Of a DNA stretch of 38,716 nt, positions 20,113 to 29,209 are shown one piece after another. Numbering within the stretch: the stretch's first letter is position 1; every line of letters starts with the position of its first letter. Location of the stretch: the NCBI GenBank assembly GCA_021795585.1, contig JAJYPE010000002.1, positions 1 through 38,716 on the forward strand, in the 5' to 3' direction. The position numbers and the translations under genes were made by a program. This stretch comes from Actinomycetes bacterium (GTDB lineage Bacteria > Actinomycetota > Acidimicrobiia > Acidimicrobiales > Acidimicrobiaceae). The notes under the pieces were generated by a model. That model was not told where the DNA came from. It saw nothing but the letters and a program-made list of their open reading frames with translations, and did not search any database.

Positions 20113-20604
20113 ATGGGCCCCAAGGAATCCGAGAGTTATGAATCCGAATCCCCTGGATGGGAGTTCTGGTATCGCCAATACTGGGCCGGTCTGGTGAAGT
20201 CCGCATGGCTTATGTGCGGCTCTAGGGAAGTGGCCGAGGACGTTGTTCACGACGCGTTCGTGCGCCTATACAGGTCTGGCGTGGCTCCGGACAAGCCCCT
20301 GGCTTATTTAAGGCGGACCGTCGTGAATCTGCTCGTTGACTCTTCGCGACGTTCGCGGTTGGCGCATGCCGCCTCCGCAGAGGAGTCCATCATGGGTCTT
20401 GAGGTCGACGAGATGGAGACTTGGCGGTACGTCAACAAGCTACCGCTGCGCCAGCGGCAAGCGCTGGTGCTGAGGTACTTGGACGACATGACGGTCGAGG
20501 GGATTGCTGAAGTGATGTATTGCAGCGTCGCGGCTGTGAAGTCCTTGATTCATCGAGGTCTGGAGTCACTCAGGGAGGAGATGGGCGCAAGTGGTCAGTA
20601 TTGA
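20113..20604 (+). CDS. RNA polymerase ECF sigma-70 factor
   Basis: Region 2 'SREVAEDVVHDAFVRLYRS', region 4 'LPLRQRQALVLRYLDDMTVEGIAEVMYCSVAAVKSLIHRGLESLREEM'; ATG at 20113 preceded by GGAGG. Confidence 0.88.
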   Translation: MGPKESESYESESPGWEFWYRQYWAGLVKSAWLMCGSREVAEDVVHDAFVRLYRSGVAPDKPLAYLRRTVVNLLVDSSRRSRLAHAASAEESIMGLEVDEMETWRYVNKLPLRQRQALVLRYLDDMTVEGIAEVMYCSVAAVKSLIHRGLESLREEMGASGQY

Positions 20605-21388
20605 GGATGTGGAGACTCGGCTGAGTTCTTTGTTTGAGCAAGTCGGTTTCATGGTGGAGATGGACCCCGGATCCGCGCGCGAGGAGCAAATGCGTGCGTC
20701 GATAAATGACATGGAGGGGCGCCAGCCTTTGCGCGGGCCCTTGCGAATAAGGCGGTGGGTGCTTGCCGCGCTGGCCGGCCCGGTTGCGCTGGCCCTCTCC
20801 ACGACCGTCGCGGCGGCGGCGCCTGGTAACCCCCCCAGCTTTACGGAGATCATGGGAGAGGCGAAGGTGCTTTTGTCTTCGCCAGCCGTTATAGAGCAAT
20901 CGGCCGCGCAAATGCGGATATCTGTCGCAGGGCCGGATGGTGCGCGGTTTGAGGTCTTTACCATGCCGATTGGTTACGGAAACAGCTTTGCCGGATCCTG
21001 CATTCGACTTGCGGCTATCCCGGCCGGAGGGCAGCCGCAGTCAGTGCCTCTGTCGACTGGTGAGATGGCGTGTAGCCTTGTCGGCTCACTCGGACCCACC
21101 GAATTGAGCTCGCAACAGATTTCTCAGGCACGCGCCGGGGGTGGACAGGCCGTGGCCCAGTGGATCTCACCCTCGGGGACGGATTACGAAGTCGTATACG
21201 GAGAGGCCGAGGGGGGCACTGCCTCTGTCGCGCTCGCGAATGGAAAAGGGGTCAAGGGCGCATCGGCGGCCGCGGTCGGACAATGGTTCGTGGTTTATTT
21301 GCCTCAAGCCAAGGTCGCAAGTTACCCCTACTTAAAGTTTTATCGTCCGGACGGTTCCTTGCTGGACACGTTGCCAGGAAAGTTTTGA
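20591..21388 (+). CDS. Hypothetical single-TM protein, candidate anti-sigma factor
   Basis: GTG start overlaps the sigma gene end; short acidic N-terminal part, TM 'WVLAALAGPVALALSTTVAAAA', extracytoplasmic remainder; no recognisable HxxxCxxC. Confidence 0.65.
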   Translation: MVSIEDVETRLSSLFEQVGFMVEMDPGSAREEQMRASINDMEGRQPLRGPLRIRRWVLAALAGPVALALSTTVAAAAPGNPPSFTEIMGEAKVLLSSPAVIEQSAAQMRISVAGPDGARFEVFTMPIGYGNSFAGSCIRLAAIPAGGQPQSVPLSTGEMACSLVGSLGPTELSSQQISQARAGGGQAVAQWISPSGTDYEVVYGEAEGGTASVALANGKGVKGASAAAVGQWFVVYLPQAKVASYPYLKFYRPDGSLLDTLPGKF

Positions 21389-21966
21389 CTAGGCGGCACT
21401 CGATGGCATACGGAGCGGCGCGGGAGTACGGAAATTGTCGGTTCGGCGGTTGCCGGTACCGGGAGCAATGGCGGAATGCAGGGCTTGTTTTCGGGCGTCG
21501 ATCCACGCCGGGTGAGGCGATCACGTGCGACCATTGCGGTTTCGGCTCGAGGTTCGGCTTGGTGGGATCTAAGTCTCGGGTGTCCTCCTGGTCGGGCAGC
21601 GGTGCCGCGGGGAGCACCATGCGAGGCATGTTCTTGGCGAGTAGCAAGTGGGGGTAGCGGTTTCTCTGGCCTGCAGGGGATCACCTTCGCTGACCCCGAG
21701 TCGACCCGAGGGGTTGTCCAGAACCTGGGATCGGATGCGTCGTGCGGCTAAGCGGACCGTCGGCAACCAGATGCTCTAGGTGCGGACCATCCGTGCAGGG
21801 CGCTTGTTGGCTTGAGATGGGGGATATAGGTCTGACTATCGCGGCATGGCGCCACTCGATCCATTGCAAGGCAACTAATTCGGCTTGGTGAAATGTTGGG
21901 TTCAAGGGGTGAGCGCAACGACCAGGGCTATGGGACACTAGCGCTTTTGCGCCAAAGGAGCCCCAT

Positions 21967-22860
21967 GACTCCCACTTTACGACCCAGCAGAGAGCGCTGA
22001 TCTTTCGGCTGTGAAGCCAGGGCAAGTCCTTGCGCGAGATCGGCAAGCAGTTCGGGTGCTTGCACGCGGGGATCGACGTGGCCCTGAAAGGACAGCGAAG
22101 AGGACCGAGGCCCGTAACCTGGTCTCCCAGGCCGGGCGGTCGCACCATCGGCGAACGCGAACAGATCCTGGTCGGTATCTCAAGGGGTAAGGCCTTGAGC
22201 GACATCGCAATCGGTATCGGCAGGTCTCCCTCTACGGTCACTAGGGAGGTGAAGGCAAACGGCGGACGAGAAGGCGATGCGATCTGGCCGGCGCACGACG
22301 TGCCCGCCGGGCGGCAAAGCGTCCCAAACCAACCAAGCTTGCCAATGCCGCCCTCCGCTTCCAGGTGACGGCCTGGCTCGAGCAGCTGTGGTCTCCCAAG
22401 AGATTGCCAACCGCCCGAAGGTCGAGTTCCCGCGTGAGGCGAAGATGGGCCTTAGCCACGAGACGATCTACCAGTCCCTCTTCGTTCAGGGGCGTGGTGA
22501 GCTCAAAAGAGAGCTTGCGAGGTGCCTGCGTTCGGTAAGAACCAAGCGACGGCCGTAAGGGGCAGCGCCGCTGTGCGCGGACGCGCTGCCGATGTGGTCA
22601 TGATCTCCGAACGATCTCCTGAAGCGCAAGACCGGGCCGTCCGCGGGCACGGGGAGGGCGACCTCATCATTGGCAAGGGGGACAGAGCGCCGTCGGCATC
22701 CTGGTCGTGCGCCAGACCAGATACGTCAAGCTCCATCATCCGCCCTATGGACGCGGCGCAAAGGAGGTCGAATGCGCGGAGAGGCGCGGTCGCGGAAAAC
22801 CCCGTGAGAGGCTTGTGAAGTGCTTCAAATGGGATAGTCGGAATATGAGGGTCGGTTTCT
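21967..22860 (+). pseudogene. Decayed IS30-family transposase, N-terminal and central parts
   Basis: Pieces in shifting frames: 'QGKSLREIGKQFG', 'GISRGKALSDIAIGIGRSPSTVTREVKANGG', 'LSHETIYQSLFVQGRGELKRELARCLRS', 'VMISERSPEAQDRAVRGHGEGDLIIGKGD', 'RQTRYVKLHHPPYGRGAKEVE', 'LVKCFKWDSRNM'. Confidence 0.85.
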
Positions 22861-23111
22861 TCAGACGTCTGGACCAAGACACGGGCCGACCCGAGAAAAT
22901 GATCGGAGACCCGTTGCCTCAGGTCACTTGACGCTACGTGGTTCGACGATTCCGTCATCCACTGGACTCGTCAGTCACCGGAGATAGGTGGTTGAGGATT
23001 CAAGCCTCAACCAGGCGCGCGACCTCATGAGAGCTTGGCGAGAAACCCTCCTGACTGTCTTGTCCGCACTCGGTCCAACCTGACGCCGATCCCAATCACC
23101 TAAGGAGTCGG

Positions 23112-23590
23112 CATGAACAGTGTGCTACCGCCAACCGACCTAGAAGTTGCCGGAGTGGTTTACACCCCACCGAGGCAAGCACGTCGCGGCGGTCGTGAAG
23201 CACGAAGGAACGGTGCTGGGGGTTGAGCATTTCCCCACAGCGCGTCATGGTCGCCTGATCCTCATCGGCTGCATGCGCGGATTCGGCATTCTCGCTGGAG
23301 TGGGTGTCGAGTGAACCGGCAGCTACGGCGTCGAGCTCACAAGGTACTTGGTCCTGGCCGGTCAGCGAGTGCAAGTCGCCAAAGACTGCAACGGCCAGGT
23401 AGGGGCCGTGGGAGTACTGCGAAGGAAGCGCAAGACGGCGATCAAGTGTCGCCGGGCAAGATGAACCGCAGCCGACTGAACCACGGGGGAGTCGTCAGGC
23501 TTAATTGGCGCAGCACATCGTGGCCCTATCGCGCATCCGGATTGACGAAGGGACGCAGGCCTACATTAGGCGCCGGCTGGCTGAGGGGAT
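23112..23590 (+). pseudogene. Decayed IS110-family transposase fragments
   Basis: 'GKHVAAVVKHEGTVLGVEHFPTARHGRL...GVGVE*TGSYGVELTRYLVLAGQRVQVAK' (G->stop in VGVEGTGSYG) and 'HIVALSRIRIDEGTQAYIRRRLAEGI'. Confidence 0.8.
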
Positions 23591-23720
23591 CTCCAACGGG
23601 CTCCTGCGTCAATACATGCCCAAGGGGGCCGATCTCCCCTTGTTATCCGCCCGACGATCTCCGGGCAATCGAAGACTCGTTGCACGGGACGCCATGGATG
23701 GCGCTTGGATCCTGGCCTCC
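23590..23720 (+). pseudogene. IS30-family transposase, C-terminal fragment
   Basis: 'SNGLLRQYMPKGADLPLLS' matches IS30 'NENTNGLLRQY(L/M)PKGTDLS'; continues in a shifted frame 'DDLRAIEDSLHGTPWMALGSWPPGE'. Confidence 0.8.
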
Positions 23721-24004
23721 CGGGGAGAAATGCGCTGAGGTTGTGGCGCCGTCCACTTGAAACCGCCCAGGACGAACAAATATAGGGTTGCACAGACATC
23801 AATTTGGTCAGGATACTTAGACGCCGTCGTTAACTACCGATTGACCAGGACGAATGCGTAGGAGCCGCCGCCGGGGGCGGTTGCTGGCGCGATCGCATGT
23901 GCTCCCTGACGAGCCTGCTGGGCTTACGATTCCGTGGGGCTGCGGGCGCCTTCTGAGGTTGAGGTTGAGGGTCAATATCTAGCTAAATATGAGATTTACA
24001 CAGC

Positions 24005-24025
24005 TGTGGATAACCCTGTGCATAA
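24005..24025. promoter_or_regulatory. Tandem DnaA-box pair outside oriC
   Basis: TGTGGATAA (24005-24013) CCC TGTGCATAA (24017-24025), both fitting TGTGNATAA; same orientation and spacing as the oriC pair. Confidence 0.7.
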
Positions 24026-24028
24026 GGT

Positions 24029-25020
24029 TTAAAGGTCGGCAAACCACCTGGTCAGAGCCGTTGAGATTCCCCCGGATGCATCGTGTGGTGCCAACTTCCG
24101 AAGTACATCGGAGTCGAGGGTGAGCGTTACGCAAGGTGCCTTGGTGAGCTGAAGCATGCGGTGCTTCGAACCCACGATTTCAAAGTCGATGCCTGGTTCT
24201 TCCCGATGCAGCTCGATGGCGATCTCCTTGGCGATCGACTGGCCGACAGGTGAGGTGTAGTGGAAGCCTTGAAAATACGCGACCGTGCTCCCGCCGCCCT
24301 CCGCGACCTCGAGATGCAGAACAACGTCGGCATGACCGGTGTTGGAAAACTCAGCCAACAGGGAGACGTCCGGGTGGCAAAAATTGAGGACGTGGAATCC
24401 ATCCTTGGCCAGCGACGAGCGCACTGCCTCTGCGACGGACGCAAGGTCTAGACCAGAGGTGATGGCGATGGTTAGGCCGGCGGGATTCTTTCTCTTGCTG
24501 CCAAGTTTGATGAGCTCCCGTACGCCGGTGACGGTAATGGGGCTGCGGCCGAAGTTGCGCTCAAGTTCGGCAATCGTGTCGGGTCCACAAATGCCGTCGC
24601 CCGCCATCCCGACGTTGACCTGAAAGTCGCTGAGGGCTCGGTGCGTGGTTGAACCAAATACTCCGTCTATCGTGCCAGGGTCGAATCCCAGCCAAGAGAG
24701 TTTGCCCTGCAACTGCGCGACGTCGTCACCGCGCAGCATGGGCCGGCGCAGGTAAAGCAGGCGGTCGCCCAGCTTCCAATGCGCCTCGAACAGGGAGGCG
24801 AATGTCAGCGCATCACAAATTCCGGTAGGGGAGAGGCCATGGCCGTATTGAAAAGCCCGTAGCTGGCTCCGCGTCGACGGACCAAAGCGACCAATGTCAT
24901 CGACGACGACGAATCCGCATTGCGTCAGAAGCCGCTGGAGGTGTGCGATCGATTCTTCGGAGGACGACTCGTCCACCGGCAGAGCCGGACTCGCCGACTC
25001 TGCCTCGGCAGAGGTGGTCG
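24029..25020 (-). CDS. Peptidoglycan-binding protein with amidase_3-like domain, CwlM-like (start uncertain; the 411-aa ORF overlaps trxA)
   Basis: Two PG-binding repeats ('LTQCGFVVVDDIGRFGPSTRSQLRAFQYGHGL', 'LSWLGFDPGTIDGVFGSTTHRALSDFQVNVGM') and an amidase-like C-terminus; synteny with trxB-trxA-cwlM-parAB. Confidence 0.75.
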
Positions 25021-25332
25021 CTACAGGTACGTCTCGATCTCGCGCATCAGTGCCGACTTGGAGCGAGCTCCCACGAGTCTCAGCACCGGCTCGCCCTTCT
25101 TGAAGAGGATGATGGTCGGGATGCTCATCACCTCGAACCGGCGCGCCGTGTTCATGTTGTCGTCCACGTCCAGCTTGCCTATCTCGAGTATCCCGGCCTT
25201 CTCCTTGCCAATCTCCTCGAGTATCGGGGCTATCATTTTGCACGGGCCACACCATTCCGCCCAAAAGTCTACGAGCAGAAGGTCGTTGGTCAATAGTGCC
25301 TCATCGAATGAGGTGTCGTGCAGAACGATCAT
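25021..25332 (-). CDS. trxA: Thioredoxin
   Basis: 'LLVDFWAEWCGPCKMIAPILEEIGKE', 'MSIPTIILFKKGEPV'. Confidence 0.96.
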   Translation of the reverse strand: MIVLHDTSFDEALLTNDLLLVDFWAEWCGPCKMIAPILEEIGKEKAGILEIGKLDVDDNMNTARRFEVMSIPTIILFKKGEPVLRLVGARSKSALMREIETYL

Positions 25333-25373
25333 TTTCCGATACTTTCCTGTAAGTTTGGTTCTTTTGTGATTAA

Positions 25374-25393
25374 ACCCCGCTGATCAGCGGGGT
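25374..25393 (-). terminator. Perfect 20-bp palindrome between trxB and trxA
   Basis: ACCCCGCTGATCAGCGGGGT, followed on the minus strand by TTAAT; 4 bp after the trxB stop. Confidence 0.5.
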
Positions 25394-25397
25394 ATTC

Positions 25398-26360
25398 CTA
25401 ACCTGCGTGGACGCTTTCCAGCCAGCGTTCAGTATCAAGAGCCGCCATGCAGCCGGATCCCGCCGCAGTGATTGCTTGCCGGTAAACGTGGTCTTGTACG
25501 TCTCCGCAGGCAAAGATGCCCTCTACCGAAGTCCGGGTACCGTCGTGCGTTACGAGGTACTTCGCCGCGTCCATGTCCAGCTTGCCCTCGAATACGGCCG
25601 TATTGGGTTCATGGCCAATGGCTACGAAGAGCCCGGTCACCCCGAGCTTGCTTCTCTCGCCAGTGACGGTGTCCTCTAAGACGACCCCGTCAATGGCGTC
25701 CCCACCTATGAGTTCGACGACTCGGGAGTTCCAGTGGAAAGAGATCTTCGGGTTGGCTCTGGCACGGTCCTGCATGATCTTCGAGGCGCGAAGTTCGGAG
25801 CGCCTGTGGATGATGTGCACCTTGGATGCGAACTTGGTGAGGAAGGTGGCCTCCTCCATGGCGGAGTCGCCTCCGCCGACCACAGCGATCTCCTGGCCGC
25901 GGAAGAAGAAGCCGTCACAGGTCGCGCATGTCGAGACACCGTGGCCAATCATTTCGATCTCGCGATCGACGCCCAGCATGATCGATCGGGCGCCGGTAGC
26001 GACGATGATCGCGTCGGCCAAGTAGCTCGCATCGCCGTCTCCCTGGTCAGAAGTCCAGATTGCGAACGGACGAGCGGAGGTGTCAATGCGAGTCACCTTG
26101 GCGGTGTGGAATTCCGCGCCAAAGCGCTCAGCCTGAGCCCGGAAGTTGCTCATGAGCTCGGGGCCATCGATACCGTTTATAAAGCCGGGGAAGTTCTCGA
26201 TCTCAGTTGTCAGCATGAGCTGGCCACCCGGCTGATCCGAGGTAGAGGAGATCTCGCCCTCGATCACGATTGGGTTGAGGTTCGCCCGGGCGGTATAGAT
26301 GGCAGCCGTAAGTCCTGCCGGCCCGGAGCCGATTATGGCTACGTGCGTATGCCTGGTCAC
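25398..26360 (-). CDS. trxB: Thioredoxin-disulfide reductase
   Basis: 'AIIGSGPAGLTAAIYTARA', 'CATCDGFFFRGQEIAVVGGGDSAMEEATFL', 'GIFACGDVQDHVYRQAITAAGSGCMAA'. Confidence 0.96.
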   Translation of the reverse strand: MTRHTHVAIIGSGPAGLTAAIYTARANLNPIVIEGEISSTSDQPGGQLMLTTEIENFPGFINGIDGPELMSNFRAQAERFGAEFHTAKVTRIDTSARPFAIWTSDQGDGDASYLADAIIVATGARSIMLGVDREIEMIGHGVSTCATCDGFFFRGQEIAVVGGGDSAMEEATFLTKFASKVHIIHRRSELRASKIMQDRARANPKISFHWNSRVVELIGGDAIDGVVLEDTVTGERSKLGVTGLFVAIGHEPNTAVFEGKLDMDAAKYLVTHDGTRTSVEGIFACGDVQDHVYRQAITAAGSGCMAALDTERWLESVHAG

Positions 26361-26698
26361 TAGTGCTCCTTATTTTTGGCCGACCTCTTCGACCACAGAA
26401 CCAAGCCCGCTATGGTGAGGATCGCCCCCAGGACCAGATACGTGATCCACACGTGGGAGGCAAAGGCATAGACGGTGAGGAGCCTTACCACTGCTATGAG
26501 GAGGACAATGCCTACCACTAGGGCAAGCGCTCCACCGACTAGGCCGTATATCACCCAGCGGGTGATCCGATAGAGGGGAGAGATGCCCTTCTCTCTGAGC
26601 GCGTCGGTGAGATCTACTACGAGGTCCGTGGCCCTATCGGCCCACGGGGCCTGCGTCGTCTGAGTCCCCTTGCGATCAAGTTCGTCCGGCATAGTCAC
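26360..26698 (-). CDS. Small membrane protein (two predicted TM segments), function unknown
   Basis: 'WVIYGLVGGALALVVGIVLLIAVVRLL' and 'VWITYLVLGAILTIAGLVLW'; overlaps the trxB start. Confidence 0.7.
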   Translation of the reverse strand: MTMPDELDRKGTQTTQAPWADRATDLVVDLTDALREKGISPLYRITRWVIYGLVGGALALVVGIVLLIAVVRLLTVYAFASHVWITYLVLGAILTIAGLVLWSKRSAKNKEH

Positions 26699-26756
26699 TC
26701 CAAGGTCGCTCTGGCTATGGCTAGGAGGTCAGCTTTTTACTTTCTTCGCCCCCAGG

Positions 26757-27605
26757 CTAGCTAGTTGGTTTGAGGGTAATGCAAACACCGATCGTTCTTG
26801 GCCCAGCATGTGCGCCGATGACCGGCCCGATGGTGGAAACCATGATCGATTCCTTGCCGGTGATGGAGCGGAGCTCAGCCACGAACTCCTTCTCGTCCGG
26901 TGCCAGCGCGCTGATAACCGAAATGTCCTCGATTTGAGGCGCGACTTGGCGAACCAAATCGCATAGGTAATCAAGGGCCCTCTTGCGGGTTCTCTGTTTC
27001 GAGGGGGCCTGGACCTCCCCGTTGACCACCTCGATGATGGGTTTGACCGCAAGGATTGAGCCCAACGTTGCGGCCGCGGCTCCGATCCGTCCCCCTTTAC
27101 GCAGGTTTTCGAGTGTGTCGAGCGCACCAAGGACCCTGGTGCGCGCAGCCCTTTCCTGCACCATCGCCGCAACTTCATGAAGCGGCCTGTCGGCATTCTT
27201 GGCCGCTTCCACGGCTAGGCCGCCTTCGCCGAAGGTGGCGAGTTGGGAGTCGATCACGGCGACAGGAAATCCCTGGGCCGATATCTCCTCGCCGGCCTTT
27301 TGTGCGGACTGGAAAGTGGCCGAAAGCTTCGAGGAGAGGCATATGCATATCGCACCGTCGAAGCCATCCGCCCTCGCCTGCTCGAAGGCCGTCTTGAATT
27401 GCTCGATCGAGGGGGCTGCCGTTTGGGGGAGTTCGCTGGCTGTGGCGGAGATTTCCCAGAACTTCTCGACCGAGAGATCGATTACGTCTTTGTATTCGGT
27501 GGTCCCAAAGCGAATGCTTAGCGGCACAATTTCGATGCCGAGATCCCTGATCAGCTGAGCGGGGATGTCGCCGGCCGAGTCCGTGACTACCTTGATACGG
27601 CTCAA
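26757..27605 (-). CDS. DegV family protein
   Basis: 'IKVVTDSAGDIPAQLIRDLGIEIVPLSIRFGTTEYKD', 'GAICICLSSKLSATFQSA', 'IGPVIGAHAGPRTIGV'. Confidence 0.94.
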   Translation of the reverse strand: MSRIKVVTDSAGDIPAQLIRDLGIEIVPLSIRFGTTEYKDVIDLSVEKFWEISATASELPQTAAPSIEQFKTAFEQARADGFDGAICICLSSKLSATFQSAQKAGEEISAQGFPVAVIDSQLATFGEGGLAVEAAKNADRPLHEVAAMVQERAARTRVLGALDTLENLRKGGRIGAAAATLGSILAVKPIIEVVNGEVQAPSKQRTRKRALDYLCDLVRQVAPQIEDISVISALAPDEKEFVAELRSITGKESIMVSTIGPVIGAHAGPRTIGVCITLKPTS

Positions 27606-29209
27606 ATGATCCTCCTGCGCCCCGCAATCGCGGAGGCGACGTATTCGAGCCAGAGGAATAGCGAGAACGCAGCTCCTCCGGCTAACAGCTCGGCTATTAG
27701 CTTGGCAAATAATCTAGCCCCGCTGGTAGCAGGGACGTGGTGCGAAACCAGGAGGATCGCTGCCGCCATGGCCAGCGAAGGGAGAAGAAACTTCAGCCAC
27801 GTAGCCAAGACGGGGCGGAGGCGAGGGGCCAACCTCCTGCCCCGGATCACCCAGTAGGCCAGGATCGCTGCCAGGGAATAGCTGATCGAAACGGCTAGAG
27901 CCAGCCCAACCACACCGTAGCGCGATACCAACGCGAAGGCGACGAGCACGGTCAATCCGTTTTCGAAGGCGTATACCCAGAAGACCTCTTTGGCCAGTCG
28001 GGCTGACTGCAGAGCCTGGATCATCGCAATGTAGATCCCGAAGCCCGGCAACCCTATCGCTAGCCCAGCCAGGGCACCAACAGTGAGAGCGACGCCATGT
28101 GCGGTGGCTGCGCCATGGCCAAGTAGGACTCCGACCAGCTGGGGGCCAAGAGCGAGGTATCCGATTGCGGCGGGGATGAGCAAGGCCACCGAAGCGCGAA
28201 GTCCACGCCCAAACCGTCTGCGGAATAGGCCCAGTTCGTTGCTGGTGTAGTGGTCGGCAAGACCGGGAATTATCGCCGCCATCACTGAATAAGCGGCGAT
28301 ACCGTACGGGAGCTGGAAGAAGAGGTAGGCGTTGTTATACGCGCTTACGGATCCGGGTGAATGCGCGTCCGCGAGGGCAAGCAGTACATAAAGGGAGATT
28401 TGGTTTCCCATCACATACCCGAAAGTCCACCCCGACAGCTTGGCGATCTCCCTTACGGCGGGGTGGAAGATGTCGAAGTTGAAGCGTATGGTCAGCCCGA
28501 CGGTGCGGGCTCCCATCACAACGACCGCGCATTGCAAGACCACGCCGAAGGTCGTGCCGATGCCGAGAAGGAGCAGCGAAGGGGAAAGGTGCGTCAGTGA
28601 AGCGATGGCGCCGGCGGTTCCCAAGTGTGCGTAGAGGAGCCTGAAGATGACCAGGACCACGATGGCGACCACGTTGTTCGTGATTGGCGCGAAGGCGGGC
28701 AAGGCGAAGCGGCCACGCGTATTGAGGAGCGACGTGAAGAGCGAGATGGCGCCGTAGAAGAAAAGTTGCGGAGCAAACAGGCGCAGTAGGTTCGTGGCCG
28801 CCGCGAGCTGAATGTTACGTGTCGGGTCGTGGTTGCCCAGCATGTAGCCGCGGATCACCAGGCCGGCTATGAGTTCGAAGATCAGGGTCGCGGCTAGGAG
28901 CGCCGCGACGCCGGTGGTCATGATGGCGGAAAGCGCCTCGGAAGCCTCCTTTCGGTTGACCCGGGCCGAGGCCTTCACCATTACGGGGATGAGGGTGGAT
29001 GCGAGGACGCCGCCTAAGAGGAGGTCGTAGAAAGTGTTGGGCGCGTTGTTGGAGAGGTTGAATACATCGGAGAGCGATGAGATTCCCAGGGCCCAGGCCA
29101 GCACCACCAGTCTGGCCAGGCCAGTGATCCTTGAGATGAGCGTTCCGAGGGCCATGGAAGACGCATTGCGCATTAGCCCTGAGCGCGGTGAGGCTTCACT
29201 CGTGGTCAT
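27602..29209 (-). CDS. murJ: Lipid II flippase MurJ (MviN)
   Basis: ~14 hydrophobic segments; 'SSMALGTLISRITGLARLVVLAWALGISSLSDVFNLSNNAPNTFYDLLLGGVLASTLIPVM'. Confidence 0.93.
   Translation of the reverse strand: MTTSEASPRSGLMRNASSMALGTLISRITGLARLVVLAWALGISSLSDVFNLSNNAPNTFYDLLLGGVLASTLIPVMVKASARVNRKEASEALSAIMTTGVAALLAATLIFELIAGLVIRGYMLGNHDPTRNIQLAAATNLLRLFAPQLFFYGAISLFTSLLNTRGRFALPAFAPITNNVVAIVVLVIFRLLYAHLGTAGAIASLTHLSPSLLLLGIGTTFGVVLQCAVVVMGARTVGLTIRFNFDIFHPAVREIAKLSGWTFGYVMGNQISLYVLLALADAHSPGSVSAYNNAYLFFQLPYGIAAYSVMAAIIPGLADHYTSNELGLFRRRFGRGLRASVALLIPAAIGYLALGPQLVGVLLGHGAATAHGVALTVGALAGLAIGLPGFGIYIAMIQALQSARLAKEVFWVYAFENGLTVLVAFALVSRYGVVGLALAVSISYSLAAILAYWVIRGRRLAPRLRPVLATWLKFLLPSLAMAAAILLVSHHVPATSGARLFAKLIAELLAGGAAFSLFLWLEYVASAIAGRRRII

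Noticed and set aside
21681-22241. 186-aa minus-strand ORF across the IS30 remnant
   Set aside because: Opposite strand to recognisable IS30 motifs and no protein signature.
25021-25264. N-terminal extension of the 411-aa cwlM-like ORF
   Set aside because: Would overlap all of trxA out of frame; the sequence 'TRGDWQGEGRDTRDRQAGRGRQHEHGAPVRGDEHPDHH' is shadow translation of trxA.
25734-26363. 209-aa plus-strand ORF opposite trxB
   Set aside because: Antisense to trxB, no domain, explained by codon composition.
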